NCBI GenBank assembly: GCA_964247055.1
Contig: OZ176053.1
Span: 9,362,001 to 9,426,000, forward strand
Direction of reading: 5' to 3'
DNA length: 64,000 bases
Source: Paragordius varius
Taxonomy: Eukaryota > Nematomorpha
This document shows positions 50,573 through 62,040 of this stretch, one piece after another (positions within the stretch are counted from its first letter, which is position 1; each line of letters starts with the position of its first letter). A program made the position numbers and the translations under genes. The notes under the pieces are model-generated. The model worked only from the letters and a program-made list of their open reading frames with translations, was not told the origin of the DNA and did not search any database.

Positions 50573-50617
50573 GCATTTAAATATTGTAAATAAATTTTTT
50601 TAATATTTGCTCTTGGT
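50573..50617. other. Short spacer after uL2m
   Basis: Immediate 3' flank of uL2m, AT-rich. No clear polyadenylation signal could be fixed. Confidence 0.3.
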
Positions 50618-51340
50618 TTATATATACCATTTGCACTTCAAGAGTGTCCTTGAACACTTCAAGTTGGTCCTTGAACATTTCAAGTTGGTCCTTGAACAGT
50701 TCAAGTTGGTCTTTGAACAATTCAAGTTGGTCCTTGAACAATTCAAGTTGGTCCTTGAACAATTCAAGTTGGTCCTTGAACAGTTCAAGTTGTTCCTTAA
50801 ACATTTCAAGTTGGTCCTTGAACACTTCAAGTTGGTCCTTAAAATATATAAATTTTAATTTAAGCATAATTTTTGCATTTATTTTTTTATTTTATTATTA
50901 ATTTACCTATTTTCTTTATTTATTATATAATTATTCATTTAAAAATATAAATTTTTATTGAAAAACAACTTTTTTGTTTCAAACTTTTTTTTTCAATTGA
51001 ACAAAATTATTGACTTTTAAATGTTTTTAATAAAAATTTTTAATTAATAACCCAGAAAACTTATATATTTTTTCATTTCGTGTTAAAATCTCATCAATAT
51101 CTAAAATTATTTAAAAGAAATTAATAAAGTTATACGGTTTCTCAAAGATTAAATGATATCGATTTAAAATTTATGTTAAATAATAGAAAATAGGTTAAAA
51201 ACAATAAAATAGATGAATTATTTACGATTTGTTTGATAAAGTTCAAAACAAAACAAAAAGGTAAAAGGACCAACTTGAAGTGTTCAAGGACCAACTTGAA
51301 ATGTTCAAGGACACTCTTGAAGTGCAAATGGTATATTCAA
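50618..51340. repeat. Paired inverted minisatellite, large copy
   Basis: The left arm (50618-50845) has the leader tataccatttgcacttcaag and then about nine 21-bp units with core tcaagttggtccttgaaca. The right arm (about 51262-51340) carries two to three of the same units and the same leader in inverted orientation. About 420 bp of AT-rich DNA lies between. Because 21 is a multiple of three, several frames stay open across the array and give 7-residue periodic peptides; these are not genes. Long inverted arms built of short tandem repeats are the hallmark of foldback-type transposons. Confidence 0.65.
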
Positions 51341-51578
51341 TCATGAAATTTATTCATCCTACCTAATTTTGTTCAAATTGAACAATATATCGGTTATAAA
51401 AATTAAAACTTTTTCGATCAGTTAATTTTTTATGATTTTAGTTAATATTTTCCACATAACGTGATTTACCAAAACGACATGAAAACGAAATCAAATTTTT
51501 CCAAAAAATGATTTTATAAACAATAAAAATTTATGTAATAATTATAGTGATATAATAAATTGAGCTGCACAATGATCA

Positions 51579-54443
51579 TTATAAATACAATGCATAAAGT
51601 TTGGCCTCCCAATCATAATTAAATTTTGGCACGAAACCAGCCTCCAAAATGTCTGAAAATCCTTCATCCATTGATGGTTCTTCATATTTATTCCTAATTA
51701 TATATTTTAAATACGTTTTACCATTATTAAAATTGGTAATTTTAAATTTTGAGAAAAATATTTTATCCATCCGACAAGGAAATGGAATAAAGTCAAAAAT
51801 ATACATAAAATATTACTTAAAAAGTTTAAAAACTAATTCGGGCACCGATGGTTTATTGTAGGCGGCTAGCAATAAATTTTCAGAATCCTCTCCATCATCA
51901 TGGGTAGAAATATAGTCGCTTACAATAATATCATTATCTTTATTATTATTGGGTAATTTTATGGAGCTTGTTAAAGCTCTGCCTAATTTATTGTTATGGA
52001 CATAGGCTAACGTTCTACGAAACCTTTCATTGTGTAAACATTGTTCATATGGTGTGTTCATTTTTATCCCACGCACTTGGATATTATATTCTTGAGCTAA
52101 TTCCATATACAGTTTACGAGAAATTCTATCAGGGTTTGTATTGTCAATTATGATGGAGTGTGCTGTAAGTTAAACACGAAATTAATTTGTATTTTAGGTT
52201 ATTTTTGTAAATAAAGGTATACAAAGGTTTTTTGTGAGAAACACGGGCAAAACGAACCAAAATTAACAATAAAAATTACAAAGGTTATTTTGACGCTAAA
52301 AACTTTTCACCCTCCCTATATGTATATTTTTTCATGCATGTTTTTTAGAAGATATATCATATAAACTTCAACGCATGGCCCATTTCAACAGTTTTAATCT
52401 ATAAAAGTGGTTTTAAAAATACAATCATAAAAATTTCTCTGGTTGTGCACAAAAGGTAGAATATTATTTTGCAAAAAAAGATATTTACTCACAAAAAAGG
52501 GATACTGTGATTTATGACAACGGTAGTTTTTAAAAACACTAAAGAAACTTCTCTAAAATGGATATCTGGAAATGTTGATTGGAGCAAAAATTAAAAAAAA
52601 AGTTTAATTAAGAAAAATTAAATATCTTTTTATAGTCGTTTATTATTTGTTGTGAATTTATAAACAAACTTTTTTTAGTTAGAATTTGCCGACACTTTAA
52701 TAAACATTTCTCCTTAGACTTGAGTGTATCCATATCAATTTTGGCGTATTTTCCATTGGTTTGTTTAATTATTTGATTAACAAGTGTGCTTTTACCAGAT
52801 GCTGGAGATCCAATCAATATAATCATCTAATATATAAAATACATTTTCACTTTGGAATTAATTTTATTCTATCTCATTATGTATTCAAAAGTAACGTTTT
52901 TTATATTTTGTATTTTTTCGAAATAATTTAAAATATCCAAATTTTTTCAGCACATTTGCCTTTATTAACAAATAATCTATTATGCAAATTCAATGTAAAG
53001 AAAATATAAAAACTGAAATTTTACTATTATCATGCAATTTTGCATAGTTTTTACAAAAATATTATATATTATAGCTTTTTGTGTAACGTTAAAAAAAGTG
53101 TATAGATAACTTCCATTTCGCACTGGTAATCAAATTGAAATGGTCGAAAGTGATTTCGTTGTAAAAAATTTTGGGGGTCAAATGTAGGAAGTTGATATGG
53201 AATCTTTAAATACAAATCATGAAAATATTCTTCAGGTGTATAAAATTTTAGCCCTGTGTTTAGGGCAAAGAGGCGATCGGCACACGAAAAATCCCTTTTA
53301 AATTTTTTCCCCTTAAAATGATACGCTTCTCTTCCAGCTGCGTCTATTGTATAAATATAATTTAAAATATATAGCAAGCTAAACTGTTTATTTAAACAGG
53401 GTAAATTTAAATATAATTATTTTATTTTGTGGGCTAATATTAAAAAAGATATAGTGATTGATGGTAAAATAATATTATCAGTTAGATATTTAAATTAGTA
53501 GGATATATAAAGAAACAAAAATACTGTTTACATTGAATAAAGGTCTTGTCTAACGTGAATAATAACGCAAAATGAAAAATTATGGTATTACTGCAACTTG
53601 TGTAAATGGAGAATCAAGCCTTTTAAATAAAATTATTTTTTGCACGTCTTTTATCAAATCTGCATGCGGACATTGATAATTTAATTATAAACGTTTAAGG
53701 GTTATATATAATAATCTTAGTTAACACTTATATGGTTACAAAAGAGATAATTTGTGATATAAATCCTGAAATGAAGCTAATTCACTAATAGTGAAATTCG
53801 ACAAGAGTTTATCAGTGTTCGCATAATGCTTTTTTATGCAAATTCAAAGATAGAAATAATATGTTTTTAAAAAAAGAAAAAAATACCTCCTACATAAAAT
53901 GACTTCTCGATATCAACTGTAATTCCATCCATTATAATTTTTGTTAAATATTGCCACATTCCAATATTGGGTTTCCTAAATATATCGTCACTCAAAGCAG
54001 CCAAAACTGTAACGCAAGCGCCTTCAGGAAAAAGAGATTTAACTATTCTTTCGATACGAATTTCAAAAGTATTTAGATTAATATTTCCTTTTTTTGATAA
54101 TAAACCTTTCTAAAATTATTTAATGTATACTTGATTCGTAAAAACAACAAAATTACAACGCTGACTATGGATTTTATGAATTATATTGATGTCACCATGG
54201 TTGCATAATTCCCAATCATCCACATTTTTAGGAAAAACATTTCCAGATTTAGTAGTAATTAACGTTCCATCCAAGTCGAAACATGCAAGCTTTATTCTAG
54301 ATAATTTTTACCTCCTTCGTGAAACTTCTGTTATTGCTTTGATATATAAAAAGAGATCCGGTGTTGGTCCAACTACCATTTGTGTCCGGTTTTTTAATAT
54401 AATTTGTGATACTTTCACTTTTAATTTTTTTTGCTTTGGACAT
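51579..54443 (-). CDS. PNKP: Polynucleotide kinase 3'-phosphatase
   Basis: Repairs DNA ends by removing 3' phosphates and adding 5' phosphates before ligation. Exons (minus): 54312-54443, 54131-54289, 53887-54109, 53111-53343, 52670-52826, 51817-52162, 51579-51693; phases agree throughout and give 454 residues. The phosphatase has [10 protein letters not shown] (residues 48-57) with the nucleophile in D-L-D-G-T, FVVFTNQ, then KPNIGMW and the [15 protein letters not shown] region. The kinase has the P-loop GSPASGKST (255-263) and [13 protein letters not shown], and ends with [14 protein letters not shown]. Only 44 residues precede the phosphatase and they lack the FHA domain of vertebrate PNKP, which binds phosphorylated XRCC1/XRCC4. 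The first two introns are 22 and 21 nt; later ones are 543, 284, 507 and 123 nt. ATG at 54443. Convergent with uL2m. Confidence 0.93.
54110..54130 (-). other. 21-nt intron 2 of PNKP
   Basis: Begins GTATAC and ends TTTTAG. Length is a multiple of three, but the intron contains in-frame TAA and TAG. Removal joins FVVFTNQ to KGLLSKKGN, matching the family F-T-N-Q-x-G stretch without a gap. Confidence 0.88.
54290..54311 (-). other. 22-nt intron 1 of PNKP
   Basis: Begins GTAAAA and ends AATAAAG. Removal joins [16 protein letters not shown] to [13 protein letters not shown] in frame, as expected before the phosphatase motif. Using the nearer TAG (15 nt) gives a wrong frame. Confidence 0.72.
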
Positions 54444-55759
54444 TTAAATTTGAAATCATGCAGAAGCGTATATCATGTGATTTTTATTTTTACACATGGA
54501 CGCAAAAAATATCCAGATATCCAGAAAAGGGTATGACAGGCATGGTCTTAACCGTCACTGTTTTCCCGCCTTCCTGCGTATTTACACGCCTCAGGGCAAG
54601 GGGACACCAATTCCCTGTTGTGTTGTTCTAAGGCTATCTACAGTAAAATATGTGGTGCAACAGATAAATTAAATTAACAGTATTATAACTATAAAATACC
54701 CGACCTCCGAGCAACTAGATGGCTGTCACTAAACCACCATTGACTGGTGTATGAGGGCAGCAAGGGACATCTTTTGTGGACAGTGGCGACGTGGGTCTGC
54801 TATACCCTTTTCTTGATACAATTTGATATCCACTATCAAAGTAATAAAAGTTACACTCAACCACAAACGCTCCCCCATCGGATCCGCCTTTTTTGCAAAA
54901 AGTTGAAGGAGACGCTTACGTCGACGCTAACCCTTTGCGTAATGAAATGTTTCTCTTCCTCTAAGAATTCTTTCTTAATTTAACTTAATTTTCCAGCCCC
55001 CTTTTGACACTAGGGTTACAAAATCTGTGTCCGCAAGGCCCACACTCTACAAGAAAACAACACACGTCAAAGCCATGTTCTACTTGCAGTAGGCTGGGTG
55101 GGCATCACCATTCCAGTGCACCACATTCAGACAACAGTATTCCCAGCACGAGATGCAAGTTATCGGTCTTCAAATTAGTGGCGAGTTGGTATCGTGTTTT
55201 CTTAAAGTAAATATCGCCTGTGATGACTCTTAACAATTTATTCACAACTACCTGAGCCTTGAGGGTATATTAGATAGAATTTGGCCACAACAATCCATAT
55301 AAGATCTTAGGGACGATTAGACTACATATCTTTAACTTCAAACTTTATGTAATACTGATATAAAATGTAACATTAGAGGTGCATTTGGTTATGGGGCTTA
55401 AGAATGTTGGATTATTTACACATATGGTTGTTTGATATCAAAAAACTAAAAATATTTATAACCTTGGCCAAATTGACAAATATACTTTCTTTAGCATTTT
55501 GACCGCATGATACAAATATATTTTTTAAAAAATGTAAAATTGTATAGGATTTTTATCACAATTCATCGCCATTTTTCCATTAGTTTTTGAATCGCTAATA
55601 CTACAAACAAATAAATGTATTCTATAATTAATATAAATAATTTACACTGCAAAGGTTTCAAATTAAATTTAGTAAATATTTGATATATACAGTTTATTAG
55701 AGTCTCTTTTTCCTTTTTTATAATAAAGGGTAAGGACTTAAACTCCATCCGGACATAGT
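54444..55759. other. Intergenic with an unusually GC-rich segment
   Basis: Between about 54530 and 55300 the composition becomes clearly richer in G and C (gcgacgtgggtctgctatac, tacgtcgacgctaacccttt, actctacaagaaaacaacac). Several short open frames (54747-54983, 55004-55210) do not match any family I know. It could be a decayed mobile element or foreign insertion; origin unknown. The rest, to about 55760, is ordinary AT-rich DNA. Confidence 0.4.
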
Positions 55760-55764
55760 GATGA

Positions 55765-55850
55765 TGGAAAAATTGCGTCGCGGGGTTCGAACTCTGGCAG
55801 CCAGTGTACGAGTCGCGCCCTACCTACTATACCATCAAGCGCTGAAATAT
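55765..55850 (-). tRNA. tRNA-like sequence, degenerate (pseudo-tRNA or SINE head)
   Basis: On the minus strand gatggtatagtaggtaggg resembles a Pol III A box with D-arm, and gagttcgaacccc about 35 bases later is a near-perfect B box. The spacing fits a tRNA. However the acceptor and T stems pair badly and no convincing anticodon stem forms, so this is more likely a tRNA pseudogene or the tRNA-derived head of a SINE than a working tRNA. No second copy was found in the window. Confidence 0.4.
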
Positions 55851-57458
55851 TTAATGTTAATATAAGTTTACTTCTATAATTTTTTGGAGGTGCCCGAAAT
55901 TCGGACTATAAATTTAAAACTGTAAGAATTATGACTTTTAACTAATACAGGAGAAGACATTAGGTAATTAAAATTTAACCGAATAAGAGTAGTTTGTTTT
56001 ATAATTTAGCCTCTGGAGTAACTACCCCAAAACATGGCATATAAAAATGAAGATTTAATGAAGTTTTATGTAATTGAAATGAGTTTTAAAAATCAAATGT
56101 TGGTAGACAATCTAATTGGTCAAAGTTTTGAGGTGATAGAAATGTTTAACGTCATTGTTCTGAAAAAGTTTCTAATAATATTGTTTTTATGCTGTTTCCA
56201 ACTATATCTCAAATCCCATAAGATACGCTCCAAATTTTTAAAAATTAATTTTTTAGGCAAAGTATGCATTTTTTAAATTTAACTTGTAACACTTAATTTG
56301 ATTATTTAATTACAAGATGACATTGGGGTAATTTTACATCCCAGAACTCAAGGTAAAAACACTACGGTTATAAAAAATTTTAGTAATAATCTAATTATTG
56401 GGCCTTTTTCGCGTTTATTACTTAAGCTTATATTTAACAGTTTTAAAAAGGAACTCCATAACACGGAACTAACAGCTGATTTACAATCAATAAGGATCAA
56501 GTATTTGCGGGTTAAATAAAACTAAGATTTCTCAAGTCAATATGAATTCTCACCATACATTTATTTGTCTGTTGATTAGCGATTAAAATAATTAAAAAAA
56601 AATCAGCGGTGAAAAAGGTTGTCAGATAACGAAGTTTTGTGATTATTTATTATAATTTTTAATTTTGGCCTAATAAGGTAAATAATTTTTAGGATATTCC
56701 AAGTTAATATTTTTGGATATAAAACTACCCGAAAAGATTATGAAGTGAATTAACTCTTAGATAATCAAATGTTAAATCGTTGCGCATTAAGATACCCCAA
56801 AAGCTAATTAAATGATAATAGACTATATATTTAAAATTTCGGCATTTTTCACTATTAAAAATACTAGGTCTTTTTGGAAGGGGCATAAAATATGATCGGA
56901 GAACGCATCTATAAATTTTTTCCAAAATAATTGACCTTAATTCTTATAACGACAACTTCCTCATGGTTTATATATACCAATGTACAATTTAAATTTTTGG
57001 CATATAAAATAAAATATTTTCTTAAAACCAAGTGCCGAGATTGCGGTTTAATTTTTACTGCATGTTTATGACATCAAAATAAGATTCAGACATACTTTGT
57101 TTATTCAAATTTTGAATTTTGTCGAGGCATATTTTATGAAATTTGACAAGCAGAAACAATATTAAGATATATAAAAACTCTTTATATTTAAAGCTGTTGT
57201 ATTCTGGAAATTTTCATTTAACGTTTCGCTCATCTTCAAAATTGTATAAAGTGTGCATTTTAAAATGACAAATTTGAAAAAAAAACATATTTTATAATAA
57301 ATCATAAGTGATATTTAAACAGATTAAGTAATTTACTTTGTTATTATAAAACTTTAAGTGCATAAAATGATTTCTGCAATCTGTATAAAATATATAAAGA
57401 TTGGACATCACAAATATCTAATCAAAATTTTGGTATTTATTTAAGCAAAAGAAAAATA
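55851..57458. other. Intergenic, diverged repeat then nothing recognised
   Basis: Bases 55880-56060 resemble 34185-34400 (see that entry), and near 56465 the phrase aacagctgatttacaatc recalls 33755. The open frame at 56034-56276 lies inside this repeat and is not called. No gene seen up to the PSMD6 stop. Confidence 0.4.
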
Positions 57459-57541
57459 TTAAACATTTATCATTCTACTTAATTTTTGGATACGATTGAG
57501 TAGGATATCTCCATGCTTAATGGTAGTCTGTTAGAAATTAA

Positions 57542-57587
<46 letters not shown>

Positions 57588-60426
57588 AATTGGTTATATT
57601 GATTAAAAAATGTAACTTGATATTGGAAATTCTTATTATCTGGTCTTGTTGTTTCAACTATATTAAGCATGGCATCAATTTTACAATGCAAACGCCCATC
57701 AGCAATAAATCTTGATAACTCTCTGCAAAATAAAACATTAGTTTAAAAAATTATGAAAACTCAAATGGGTGTGGTGTGTTTATGTATAAATATATGATAT
57801 AAAAATATATTGCGTAAAAATAAATTTGTATTCATTAATATAGTTTTAAAACTATATAAAATTATGCAATCCAATATTTTAACTTATTCTATATTAATAG
57901 TATTTATACTCATCCTTAGAAGAAAAGATATGAAATTAAGTACGATGGTTAAAATTTAATTTATCAATATAAAGAAAAATATTTAACTCATCATCAATAA
58001 GAATATGCGAAAATCACCTATCAATAAACTGGGTACTGACACCAAATGCTTTAGCCATAAAATCGAGCGATAAACTTTTGTAGGATTGTAGGAGTTGACT
58101 GTAAGCTAAAATACGCATTTCACGGCAATAGTATCTGTAATGAGGTGCCAAATATCGATCATACTTCAATATAGTTTCCACTTCGGCTAACCACAGAATT
58201 TAATTTTTTAAAAAACATATTTATAAAAATTTATAAGCTTATGTGAATAATTTGAATAGTGAAACAAGCAAAAATAAAATACAAAAGATATTTAAGTCTA
58301 TTCAATTAACCTAATTTCTGGAAAAATACATCATATCGACAATCATATAATGAGTGTAGGTATTCACGAATCAAAGGTATCCCATATAAAACCTCGGTAA
58401 TTTCAGCTCCCTTTATAATCTATAATTGTAAAATTAGGATTGTATATTTACAAATTAATTATGGTGAAAATATACAACAAATCAATAAAAAACAATAAAA
58501 ATCATAGAGCTTAGCATAAAAATTATAATGTTTTAGCATATAAATTATAAAAGGGTTGAATTTCGGATCGTGATGATACATTAAGTTTGTTTTAAATGAT
58601 ATTTAAAAATAATGATTGTTTATTTCAAACGGCTAAAATATTTAGATGTGAGGTATAAGAAATTATATGATTTTATAGATAAAAAAAACCTAATAACAAA
58701 ATATATTTATACTCATATAGAATTTAATAATCGTAGCAATATTCGAAAATAATTCAAGTTTTTATATTTTTTAAAACAATTTTCACAAAATATAGGATAT
58801 TTAGGGCTAATATACACATGTGCACATTAGTTTAAACCACTGGCTTATAAAACGAATTTATTATTGTTTACCATTTGATTTAGGTATAAAAAGAATATTT
58901 CAGAGTTTGCCGAGTAGCATATACTAAATGGTTTTAGTTTAAATGTGTATATTTATGTGATGATTAATTTTCAATATTGAATCAAAATAATCATGCTAAT
59001 TTTAAATTAACAATAGAACCGACATCTAAATATAAATCATTGGACCTAAATCCAATAGATATTAAAACTTTTCGTAACAGTAAAAATATGCAAAACTAAA
59101 GACTAAAAGTTAACTTAATACTAGTGGAATCAAAAAAGTTTAGAATTCGATCCCGATATATACCATATGTTTAAATTAATTACAAAGATAAAACGTGAAC
59201 ATATATTATACGATAGAATGAACCTTTGATTTTATATCTGTACGTGGAATCGCAACCACACTACATATCACAGCATATGTGATGTAATTTTTATAATCCA
59301 TAAGTTCGTAGGAAGTAAAAGTCGAAACCGTATCCAAAAACAATCGACTGGCCGTTTTAAAATCTCGAATACACATGGAATAAATGGCTTGATAGGCTTT
59401 TAGGCGATTTCTTCGGTCCCAATCTCCACCCTCTTCAATCAAACTAACACATGTTTTTTAGGAAAATAAACTTTAAATATTATAATGGTATTTAAGTAAA
59501 TTTATGGAGTTTTTTTAAAAAATTTTGGAGCAGAATGAATTATTAATTGGTTGTAATATTGCATTATATTTTGTTTATATTTGTTAATATTACTATCCCA
59601 CAGAAGTATTAAAATGTTACAAAGAGTAATCATTTTCTATTTAAATTGAAAAAAATGTAATTTTAATACAAGGTTTATATAAAACTAGCTAAATGTCATT
59701 GCATAAATAATTTCAAAGGTATTAAAAGATTGTCTTGATAAATATTAAAATATAAACTATTGGGCAAATTTTTAATAGAATGATTCTTTGAATATAACAA
59801 TAAACAAACCTCTTTGCCTTCTCGATATTTCGACTAATAATATCATGGTCCAAATAAAACAAACCAATTCTTATTTGGAAAAAAACCAAATCAAGTCTAT
59901 GACCGATAGCAGTAGTCTTTTCATTCGCATATCTAATTGCAGTCATCGTTGCTTCCTACATTATATAATTATAAATAAAAAATACATTCTAAAAAAGTAC
60001 TAAAATTATATTATAAATAAAAAATACATTCTAAAAAAGTACTAACAATAATTATATCCGCTTACTTTATCCCCGATTTTACATAAATATTCAGCTTTAG
60101 CCAATAGTGCAGCTCGAACCTCGGTATCTCCTGAATTTTGTTGTGCATCAGATATGGCATCTTCAAGCTCCTTTAATTTTTCTTGATTATTAATATTCAT
60201 ATTTTCAAAAAGTTTTTCATCAAAATGCCATTTTAGATCTTCACATACATTTTTATAAAACGGTGCCATATCTAAAAATTTTAAATATAAAAAAACGATT
60301 GGATCTAATAGCTTCTATAATTTTTTCAGTTAGCGCTTTATCATCTTTATACTTCGGAGTTTTCAACAGAAAGAGCCATTGTGCTATTTCTAAATCAGGG
60401 TTCTTTGCTAATGCTTCTTGTTCCAT
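57459..60426 (-). CDS. PSMD6: 26S proteasome lid subunit Rpn7
   Basis: Non-ATPase subunit of the 19S regulatory particle lid, a PCI-domain scaffold. Exons (minus): 60297-60426, 60066-60271, 59810-59955, 59224-59443, 58311-58419, 58018-58186, 57617-57722, 57459-57527; all phases agree and give 384 residues against 389 in human. Landmarks in order: [179 protein letters not shown] and a C-terminus [15 protein letters not shown]. These are near-continuous matches to the family, including the PCI winged-helix end. Intron 1 is 25 nt; the others are 89 to about 800 nt. Intron 2 contains a 42-bp tandem duplication and intron 7 a (TA)n run (57545-57587). A MITE ends about 95 bp upstream of the ATG at 60426. 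Confidence 0.96.
57545..57587. repeat. (TA)n microsatellite in PSMD6 intron 7
   Basis: About 40 bases of alternating T and A within an 89-nt intron; allele length probably changes the size of that intron. Confidence 0.9.
59965..60046. repeat. 42-bp tandem duplication in PSMD6 intron 2
   Basis: The phrase attataaataaaaaatacat followed by tctaaaaaagtacta occurs twice with a period of 42 bases and no differences seen, so the duplication is recent. Confidence 0.85.
60272..60296 (-). other. 25-nt intron 1 of PSMD6
   Basis: Begins GTTTTT and ends TTTTTAG. Removal joins KIIEAIRSN to [15 protein letters not shown] (phase 1), exactly as in other Rpn7 proteins. Retention shifts the frame and ends within nine codons. 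Confidence 0.92.
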
Positions 60427-60519
60427 GTATGAATGATAAATTGATGGTAAAGAAATAGCTGTATTTGTTACAATTTTTATACCGTAAAAATTACAACAAT
60501 ATTTTATATATGCATATAT

Positions 60520-61110
60520 ATAGACATTTAAGACAATTCAAATTGGGGTATCTAAATAGCCCAAAATTAAAATTTTTGAAAAACTACTGAAGGAAACGGT
60601 CCCAATATAAATTTATGCTTTTTTACTGAAATATATTATATAAATATGCCAAAATATCTTGATAAAATTTTGTTTTGAAAAAAAAGTTCCACCTCAAACT
60701 ACTTCGACGCTATTTTTATTTTACAAAAATTTTGCAAAATATCGTCTTCATTTAATTATAAGGGTAAAATTAAAGCTTATTTTTTTATAAATTACATCTA
60801 ACATTGATAAAAATAGAAAAAGCGGTTTATTTTGTATTATTTTTTAATTTTACAATTTGACACATGTCACGTTGACTAAATTTTTACCTTTGAGTTTTAG
60901 CTCAAAATAAGTAATATCAAGTATATTGTATATTTGAATAAAATTTTTTATATATTTCGGTTTATTTTCTTATATAAGTGCGAAGTTTTGCCATGTCGAT
61001 TGCTTCCATACTTTCTAAATTATTGGATTTTAAACAGGCCTAGGGTATCCAACTACCCCAATTCGAATCGAAGGATTAAAATGAGTGTGTTGTATCCAAG
61101 TGTTAATAAT
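60520..61110 (+). mobile_element. MITE with hairpin-forming inverted ends, copy C
   Basis: Third good copy of the family at 9205-9820, with aattggggtatctaaatag at the left and gtatccaactaccccaattc at the right, ending near gtatccaagtgttaataa. It lies just upstream of PSMD6, between its start codon and any distal promoter elements. Copies B and C are closer to each other than to A. Confidence 0.85.
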
Positions 61111-61749
61111 AAAACGTTCTCTAAGGCGGGTTACTGACCGCATTTTTCCCATTATAATAATATATAAATATGGCTAATTACACTGGACAATAAATGTTGA
61201 CTATAATTAAGTTCCATTCTTGCAAAGTTCATAAATATATCTGAAAAAAATTGGTTTAACACCTAAGAAATATTTATTATTAGAGTTTATCGAAAATTTT
61301 TGGCCCCTATTAACTATTAAACTCGATATTTTCAAAATTTAAAGTTTAGATATAGAGCTTTTTATTTTCAATTATTTGAAAGGGCCCAAAATAAATCTTT
61401 TGAATAATAGTTAGTCATTTAAATCAATCAGATGTAAAAGTTATTTGGCTTAACATGGTCAAAATTTTATATCCTTAAGTCAAAAATTTTCAACAAACTA
61501 ATTAAAAAACATATGAATCATTTAATTATAAATATTGTGGGTTCACATTTGTATAAAATTTTAAATTTTTTTTTAAAAAGCTTCTAGTTTGCTAATTTAA
61601 TATAAATTATTATTATCATAATTATTTTGCCTAATGGATACAAAGCAATGATTACAACTGTAAATTTATTATCACAACCGCAAAAAAGATCACCCAATAC
61701 CTTAAACTATATTTTTAGTCTTTAAAATAAGCCTTCTTATACCATTTCC
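61111..61749. other. AT-rich intergenic DNA, nothing recognised
   Basis: No open frame or repeat boundary supported. Confidence 0.4.
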
Positions 61750-61883
61750 TAGTTAAAAAACGTTTTTTAGCCATTCGAAACATTTTCCCAATCAATAAAA
61801 AAGTTTCCCCAGTCAATTGTGATAAATATCAAAACAAGAAATAAAAATAACTTTTAACCATTATCAGCGTAATATAAAGATAT

Positions 61884-62040
61884 TATTATTGCAATTATAA
61901 TTCAGCTAAAATTGAATGAAATAATTAGAGTAAATTTCGAAATTTTATTTTTAGTTTATATTTTACAAAGCTTACTTATAGCAATCGAAAATTTACTTAA
62001 TAAATTCATTAATTTTTGCTGAATAATTGCAATAATAATC
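61884..62040. mobile_element. Small MITE nested in the foldback left arm
   Basis: About 157 bp absent from the right arm and from the copy at 140-610. Its ends are inverted: attattgcaattataattca on the left and, complemented, attattgcaattattcagca on the right. AT-rich interior without coding potential. Confidence 0.6.

Noticed and set aside
50640-50845. CRISPR array from the regularly spaced 21-bp units
   Set aside because: Units are contiguous with no spacers, the host is a eukaryote, and the same units occur as inverted pairs at two loci.
50577-50901. Coiled-coil-like or 7-residue-repeat proteins encoded on both strands of the minisatellite
   Set aside because: Open frames follow from a 21-bp period without stops; several frames on both strands are open at once.
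54297-54311. A 15-nt intron at the start of PNKP
   Set aside because: It leaves the phosphatase in the wrong frame. The 22-nt form ending at 54290 restores the frame and the F-D-L-D-G-T motif.
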